Part shown: in pieces, positions 1 through 4,800 of the stretch | Layout: every line of letters starts with the position of its first letter | Numbering within the stretch: the first letter of the stretch is position 1 | DNA from: an archaeon | Lineage (GTDB): Archaea; Nanobdellota; Nanobdellia; SCGC-AAA011-G17; GW2011-AR18 | Reading direction: 5' to 3' | DNA length: 7,958 nt | Assembly: GCA_023245385.1 (NCBI GenBank) | Contig: JAHFKM010000036.1 | Location: forward strand, 1 to 7,958 | Translations under genes and position numbers: made by a program | Notes under the pieces: model-generated | Databases searched by the model: none | The model's input: only the letters and a program-made list of their open reading frames with translations | Told to the model about the DNA's origin: nothing

Positions 1-287
1 TGTTGTTGGTTTTTTTAATTTTTCAGTTTTTTGGAGTTAAAGAGCGACAGATTTGGGATATGTTTGGTGAGACGACTGTTTTTATTATTATTCTTATTAT
101 TATTTTGATTGGGATTACTATTGTTTTTGAGGGAACTTTAAGTCCGTATGGTACTGGTTCTGGTGGGACGCCGAATCCGAGAACTGAGACTTTGAAAACC
201 TTGACACATCCACGTTTGTTAGGCGCGTTATTTACCTTGGTTGTTGCTTCTTCAACAGTGACCTACTTGACGAAAAAGGTTGAGTGA
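1..287 (+). CDS. C-terminal fragment of a small membrane protein (5' truncated by window edge)
   Basis: The reading frame is open from the first full codon at position 3 and ends in TGA at 285-287, so the true start is probably upstream of the window; the TTG at 3 is only the first possible start seen. The visible 94 residues carry a strongly hydrophobic segment at about residues 24-43 (a run of I, L, V and F), then a flexible Gly/Pro-rich linker (GTGSGGTPNP), a short polar stretch, and a second hydrophobic segment at about residues 71-88. The end is a short basic tail. This is the pattern of a small integral membrane protein with two helices in view. I do not recognise the family and assign no function. 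Codons are GT-rich like the ATPase host gene. It is followed by a long gap, so it is probably the last gene of its operon. Confidence 0.6.
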   Translation, partial: LLVFLIFQFFGVKERQIWDMFGETTVFIIILIIILIGITIVFEGTLSPYGTGSGGTPNPRTETLKTLTHPRLLGALFTLVVASSTVTYLTKKVE

Positions 288-400
288 TAAAAAGGAGTAG
301 AGTAGTTTTAGCATTTCTGTTTCGCGATCTTTGTATCCTAAATTTTGATAAAAGCTAGGTGTTTTAGACGAGGTCGGGTCAGAAACCCTTCGCGGACTTT

Positions 401-492
401 AGTCTGAAGATTGAATGACAGAACCCTCAAACGAGGGCGAGCGGAGTCCGTAGTAGTTCACTATTTGGAGAAAAGGCTGAGACTTGAATGAC
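401..492 (+). repeat. Imperfect 19-nt direct repeat inside the ncRNA candidate
   Basis: The segment at 401-419 (AGTCTGAAGATTGAATGAC) and the segment at 474-492 (AGGCTGAGACTTGAATGAC) match at 15 of 19 positions without gaps. A third, weaker echo (CTGAGACTTT) sits at 541-550. The first copy overlaps the 3' strand of hairpin I; the second lies just before the T-tract. The shared CTGA plus TGAATGA recalls a D box followed by a C box, but TGAATGA does not match the box C consensus (RTGATGA), so I do not call it a C/D guide RNA. Confidence 0.4.
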
Positions 493-498
493 TGTGCA

Positions 499-506
499 TT
501 TTTTTT
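499..506 (+). terminator. Oligo-T tract, possible end of the ncRNA transcript
   Basis: Eight consecutive Ts follow the last GC-containing part of the candidate RNA. Archaeal RNA polymerase commonly ends at bare oligo-T on the non-template strand. There is no strong hairpin directly before it, so this is a suggestion only. Confidence 0.35.
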
Positions 507-867
507 GAAGTAGCATTTGATTTGTTGTATAAGTTTTTTGCTGAGACTTTGGGAGTGGTAATTTGGTTTGATGTATAATTCTTGAATTATTCTTTGTTTG
601 GAATGTATTTTAGAAGATTTTCTTTCTTTTGTTTTTGGATAAGGCTTATGATAGAATTAATAATTTTATTTTGATCTTCTGCTAGAAAGATAATTCATTT
701 GTTATCTTTGACCTCTTTGAGAAGAGTGTGTGTATAATATTTTTATATTCTTTTTTTCTTCACAGGCGCTTATAGGGGTTGATAGTAATCAGGTAATCTT
801 GTAGTTCTTTTATGCAGAGAATAAGAGCTTTAAAGTTTGGAGGAGCTCTAATTATTCTTTTAATAGT
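507..867. other. AT-rich intergenic region with no intact gene
   Basis: No intact protein gene is visible in this 361-nt stretch; the plus-strand frame starting at 812 is the antisense shadow of the gene ending at 868. On the minus strand there is a TATA-like run (about 748-737, AATATAAAAATATTATAC read on that strand), a GAGGT ribosome-binding-like motif (715-711) and an ATG (698-696), but that frame stops after 10 codons. Two longer open stretches in neighbouring frames follow it, which suggests a decayed small gene. An inverted repeat, AGAGCT 824-829 with AGCTCT 844-849, lies 19-44 nt past the stop of the minus-strand gene and could form a 3' hairpin in its mRNA. Confidence 0.5.
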
Positions 868-1386
868 TTATTTGACTCGTTTGAGTTCTTGTGTTATTCT
901 TCCGAGTTCTTTGATGTTCATGACGAGTGGTTCTGAGATTTTTTCAAAGACTTTTTCCAGAGCTTTCATTTCTGTGTGTACATCTCTCATATCTTGGTCG
1001 TATTCTTTGACTTTGCCGAGAACGCCGTTTTGTAAATTTTCAAAGCGTTGGTTGATTCTGATAATTTCTTGTTTGATAGCGATGAGGTTTGTTTCTGCGC
1101 GATCTTTCCAGACTGCGAGATCTCCGACGCGTGCTAAAAATTCTTCCCAGCGTTCGTTGATGATTGCTTCTGCTATTTCGTGGATTCTTTCTGTGTCTGT
1201 GGGTGTTCCGCTATAATATTGTTCTTGTGGGGTTTCCTGAGCGGGTGCTGGTTTTACTTCTTCTTCAGTGTAGGTTGTTTCTGGAGCTTCTTCTGATTCT
1301 GGTGCTTCTGGGAGTTCTTGAGTGTCTGGGACTGTTCCTGTGACACCTGCTTTGATAGCTGCGTAGTCTTTGTTCTGGGGAGTCAT
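868..1386 (-). CDS. Coiled-coil protein with Pro/Glu-rich N-terminus, archaellum/pilus accessory-like
   Basis: This 172-residue protein starts at the ATG at 1386-1384 and stops at TAA 870-868. Residues 1-19 are ordinary. Residues about 20-62 are rich in Pro, Glu, Thr and Gln (several EAPE/PAPAQ-like stretches) and look disordered. From residue about 65 to the end it is almost entirely helical and charged, with heptad-like spacing of I, L and V (ERIHEIAEAI, then a long stretch from about 90 to 170), so a coiled coil is expected. It has no signal peptide or membrane segment and is likely cytoplasmic. It begins 4 nt after the stop of the upstream coiled-coil gene, so the two are almost certainly co-transcribed and possibly translationally coupled. 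Lying divergent to a secretion ATPase, it may be a scaffold or partner of that machine, in the manner of ArlC/D/E (inference). A general coiled-coil protein of unrelated role is the alternative. Confidence 0.8.
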   Translation of the reverse strand: MTPQNKDYAAIKAGVTGTVPDTQELPEAPESEEAPETTYTEEEVKPAPAQETPQEQYYSGTPTDTERIHEIAEAIINERWEEFLARVGDLAVWKDRAETNLIAIKQEIIRINQRFENLQNGVLGKVKEYDQDMRDVHTEMKALEKVFEKISEPLVMNIKELGRITQELKRVK

Positions 1387-1390
1387 ATGG

Positions 1391-1759
1391 TTACTCTTTT
1401 TTTTCTGCTTCTTGGATCATTTTCTTGACTTCAGTTTCTGAAACAAAGTTCATAGGGTTCCAGAGATTAATATATTTTTCTAATACTTTGACTTCTTCTT
1501 TGCGTGCTGTTCGTTCAAGTTCTGAAACGAGATGACGTAATATTTCTTTGATGTTGAAGAGTTCTGTTTTTATTTCTTTGATGTCAGTGTTGATTGTTCT
1601 GACTTCGCTGAGAACTTTTTTGTATTCTAAAATCATATTATTGTTGATAAGTAAGACGCGGTCTCTGAGGATGTTGTATCGTCCTTCGAGTGATCGTACT
1701 CTTCCGCTGACGTCGACGAGAAATTCTTGAAGTCCTTGTTGTTCTGTTTCTGTAGTCAT
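1391..1759 (-). CDS. FlaC/ArlC-like coiled-coil accessory protein
   Basis: The chosen start is the ATG at 1759-1757 (MTTETEQQ), giving 122 residues and a TAA at 1393-1391. The frame stays open upstream to an ATG at 1909, but those 50 extra residues would cover the whole divergent promoter and the first 77 nt of the ATPase gene, and they read as low-quality sequence, so I reject that start. The protein is helical with heptad-like hydrophobic spacing from about residue 10 to 85 (for example SLEGRYNILRDRVLLINNN, then IKEIKTELFNIKEILRHL). It ends in a small conserved-looking tail with NPMNFVSETEVKKMI. Length, coiled coil and position next to an ArlI-type ATPase resemble archaellum accessory proteins of the FlaC/ArlC group; this is similarity of type, not a proven family match. 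It is the first gene of a two-gene minus-strand operon. Confidence 0.75.
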   Translation of the reverse strand: MTTETEQQGLQEFLVDVSGRVRSLEGRYNILRDRVLLINNNMILEYKKVLSEVRTINTDIKEIKTELFNIKEILRHLVSELERTARKEEVKVLEKYINLWNPMNFVSETEVKKMIQEAEKKE

Positions 1760-1832
1760 GGGTGAACGAAAACTATTTAACTTGCGTTCTTTGTAGGTAA
1801 TAAGCGTTATGCTAGTATAATAAAGTAGTGAC
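1760..1832. promoter_or_regulatory. Divergent promoter region between the coiled-coil operon and the ATPase gene
   Basis: Only 73 bp separate the two divergent ATGs, so both promoters must lie here or overlap the genes. On the plus strand, CTATTTAAC (1773-1781) is TATA-like and lies about 56 nt before the ATPase ATG. On the minus strand, TTTATTATAC (about 1823-1814) is TATA-like and lies about 59 nt before the coiled-coil ATG. Each would imply a start site about 26 nt downstream and a leader near 30 nt. Neither gene has a convincing Shine-Dalgarno motif. The face-to-face arrangement would allow the two transcription units to be controlled together. Confidence 0.35.
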
Positions 1833-4800
1833 ATGGTCCTTTTCAAAAAGCGATTAAAAACTGGTGAGCACGAGATCGTGCGTGAAGGTGCTGAAGATGT
1901 GATGCACATTAATTATGAGGAGTATCCTCAGATTCCTTCTCTTGAAGATGATGCGTTGACAATGTCTCGGGTGATTGAGAAGTTGGCTGTTACTCCTGTT
2001 GCTCGTATTGTGTTTTATCAGAAGAAGAAGTATGAGTATTCGTATCATCAGACGCAGATCTTGGTGGAGGTCGCGCAGATTTATAATTATTTTGTGAAAC
2101 AGAAGAAGCTGTTGACTTTAGCTGCTTTGGAAATGTTTGGTCCTGTGCAGGATGTGTCCTTACGTTTAAAAAATTTGCAGTATCTTATTTTGAATTTGTT
2201 GCGGACTGATCCTGTTGGTGCGTTTGTGGAGGTGAGGCGTTTTCTTCGTGAGGAGCGTATTGAGAGTGAAAGGGTGAGGAGTGAAGAATATCAGATTGTG
2301 TTGAAGCCGTATTTGAATGTTTTGGAAGAGTTGTATAATTTATTGGAAAAATCAAAGTTGATCGCGCAGGCGCAGCCGTATTTACAAGGGTATGTTGTTG
2401 GTTCTCGTGATATTTATCGTTTGTTGTTCAGGCCTATTATTACTCCTGATTTTATGATGACTCGTTTGGCTGCGACTCCTCCCTTAGATGCTGAGGAGCT
2501 TGATGCGTATCAGTTGGGGAAGAATGCGTATGTGCAGATTTTTTCTGTGAAGGATACGATTAAACAGTTGTATCATCTTATTCCTCCTGAGTTTCAGATT
2601 TCTGAGGATAAGTATGAGCTTGTTGATTTGGCGAGAAAGGTTTTGGCTGAGCATCAGCCGAAGGCGGAAGAATTTATTGAGCCTGAGAAGATGAGGGAGA
2701 CGTTTTTTAATATTGGACGTGATTTGTTGACTGAGCTTGCTGATCATCGGGGCTTGGATCTTTCTTTTGAGGAGATTGAGGAGATGGCGCGTATTCTTGT
2801 GCGTTACACTGTTGGTTTTGGAATGATTGAAACGTTATTGCAGGATCCTAATGTGCAGGATATTTCTATTAACAGTCCTCCTGGAGCGAATCCTGTTTTT
2901 GTTGTGCATGGGAAGTATGATGAGTGTGTGACTAATATTGTTCCTTCTGTTGAGGATGTTGAGTCGTGGGCGACGAAGTTTCGTTTGATTTCTGCGCGTC
3001 CTTTGGATGAGGCGAATCCTGTCTTGGATACTGAGTTGATAATTCCTGGTGCGCGTGCGAGAGTTGCTGTTATTTCTAAGCCTTTGAATCCTTCTGGTTT
3101 GGCTTTTTCTATTCGTCGTCATCGTGATCAGCCGTGGACGCTTCCTTTGTTTATGAAGAATGGGATGTTGACTGATCTTGCTGCTGGTTTGATTTCTTTT
3201 GTGATAGATGGAAACAGAACCTTGCTTGTTGCTGGAACGAGAGGTAGTGGAAAGTGTGTTGCTGGTGATACACTAATTCAGTTGAGTAATGGGCTAATAA
3301 AAAAAATAAAGGATATAAATCGCAATCAGAATTTTGAGATCGCTGATGGATCTTTGGCGATGCTTGGCGAGTCAGTTATAGGGTTAAAAGGTTATCAAAC
3401 GATTAATTCGAATGCTCTTGCACATTGGAAACGAGATGCACCAACCATGTTGATCAAAATTAGGACTGGTTCTGGAAGGGAGATTATCACAACGGAAGAG
3501 CATATCTACTTTTCTTATAGAAGTCATCATATTCTAGAAAAGAACGCAAAGATGTTGGAGTTTAATGATTTTATTGCAATACCGCGAAGAACAACAGTAG
3601 TTGGAGATGTACAAACAGTTGTTTTGACTGCAAATGTTCAAACTGAATGTGAATATTTTTATGTTATTAAAGGAAGAACGAATGCTAGACCATTTAGATT
3701 TCAGAAGGTAGTTGATGAAGATTTAGCAGAGTTGTTGGGGTATATAATTGGAGATGGTCATCTAAGTAGGGGAGGTGTTTATTTTTTTAATACTAATCCA
3801 AGTCTGAGAGATCACTACAAACATTTAATCAGCCGCTTTGGTTTGAACTTTTCTGAAAAGGAAGAGCGAACAACGTGGGGGGTGGGGATTACTTCGAGGG
3901 CTTTGGTAAAAATATTTAACGAAGTGTTTGGAATTCCAATTGGTAAAAAAGCAAACAAGGTTTATATTCCTGAACAGGTATTATGCTCGAAGGATTCAGT
4001 CTTAGCTGCTTTCTTAAGGGGATATTTTGATTGTGACTCTTACGTTTCCAAATCTGCTCGGGATCTTGAATTGTCGACTGCAAGTGAACTAATGGCCAGA
4101 CAATTGGAGATGGCCTTGTTGCGTTTTGGAATTGTTGCATTCAGGAAAAATAAGACTGTGAAGGGTACTAACTATTTTCTTATCCGAATTAGGGGGGAGT
4201 TTGTAGAGAAGTATGCGGAATGCATAAGCTATAATCATCCTATAAAGCATGAAAGATTAAAGAGAATAATTCAAAAGAATATAAAATCAAATACAAATGT
4301 AGATAGTATTCCTTTTGGAAACAGTTTAGTCGAAACGTTGAGGAGCAAGTTACGTATTCGACCAAAGGATCAGAGGGATGAAGTGAAGATTGATCATTGG
4401 AATTATAAAGCAGAAAATAATAATATTTCTAGAAATACTTTTAAAAAATTGGTGAAGTATTATTCAGAAAGGTATAGCTTGTTAAGATCTTTGCAGAGGG
4501 ATGCTAATCTCCTTAAAGAGTATGTTGAATTTAGTGATAGGGATATTGCTTGTGTTTTCAAAGAGTTGAAAAAAATTTTAAATTTTAAATACAGCGAAGT
4601 CGCTTGTGTAATTGGTTGTAGTGAAGCTGTTGTAAGGAAAAACTTAAATGGAAATGCAGCTCTTCTAAAAACGAATTGGGGTAAGATTTCTTTATTTATC
4701 GAGCAGAGGCTAGTTGAATGTGAATCGTATCTTGAAAATAATGGTTTGTTAGTCAGTTCAAATGTGCTGTCCTATGTGGAAATGAGCGAAGCTTTAGGAA

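Larger units (their letters stand above)
355..506 (+). ncRNA. Candidate structured non-coding RNA, family unknown
   Basis: GC content jumps here: I count 52 of 100 bases over 361-460, against 17 of 60 just downstream at 481-540, which is a classic sign of an RNA gene in an AT-rich genome. Hand folding gives hairpin I (362-369 with 402-409, continued by 370-375 with 395-400 and capped by 376-379 with 385-388), hairpin II (CCCTC 424-428 with GAGGG 433-437, loop AAAC) and hairpin III (451-454 with 460-463). A competing six-pair stem, CGGACT 393-398 with AGTCCG 445-450, would instead enclose hairpin II. An AT-rich TATA-like stretch lies at about 339-353 and eight Ts at 499-506 could end the transcript. 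It does not match the tRNA, 5S, SRP or RNase P features I can recall. Strand is inferred from the T-tract, and the exact ends are unknown. Confidence 0.4.

Noticed and set aside
401..492. C/D box guide RNA
   Set aside because: CTGA boxes are present, but the accompanying TGAATGA does not match the RTGATGA box C consensus and the 12-nt spacing of a classic C/D RNA was not found.
355..506. RNase P RNA, SRP RNA or tRNA
   Set aside because: Short matches such as ACAGAA and GGAGTCCG are present, but in the wrong order for RNase P. The block is too short for SRP RNA, and no T-loop or acceptor pairing of a tRNA was found.
812..1216. Plus-strand 134-codon open frame
   Set aside because: It lies antisense over the 868-1386 coiled-coil gene. 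Its product is Ser/Leu-rich with no family character, while the minus frame has clean coiled-coil protein character.
1760..1909. 50-residue N-terminal extension of the FlaC-like protein (start at 1909)
   Set aside because: It would span the entire divergent promoter region and the start of the ATPase gene. The extension lacks the coiled-coil character of the rest, and the ATG at 1759 is sufficient.
2484..3122. Minus-strand open frames (87 and 95 codons) over the ATPase N-terminal domain
   Set aside because: Shadows of the well-supported plus-strand gene, with low-complexity Arg/Asn/Leu/Ile composition.
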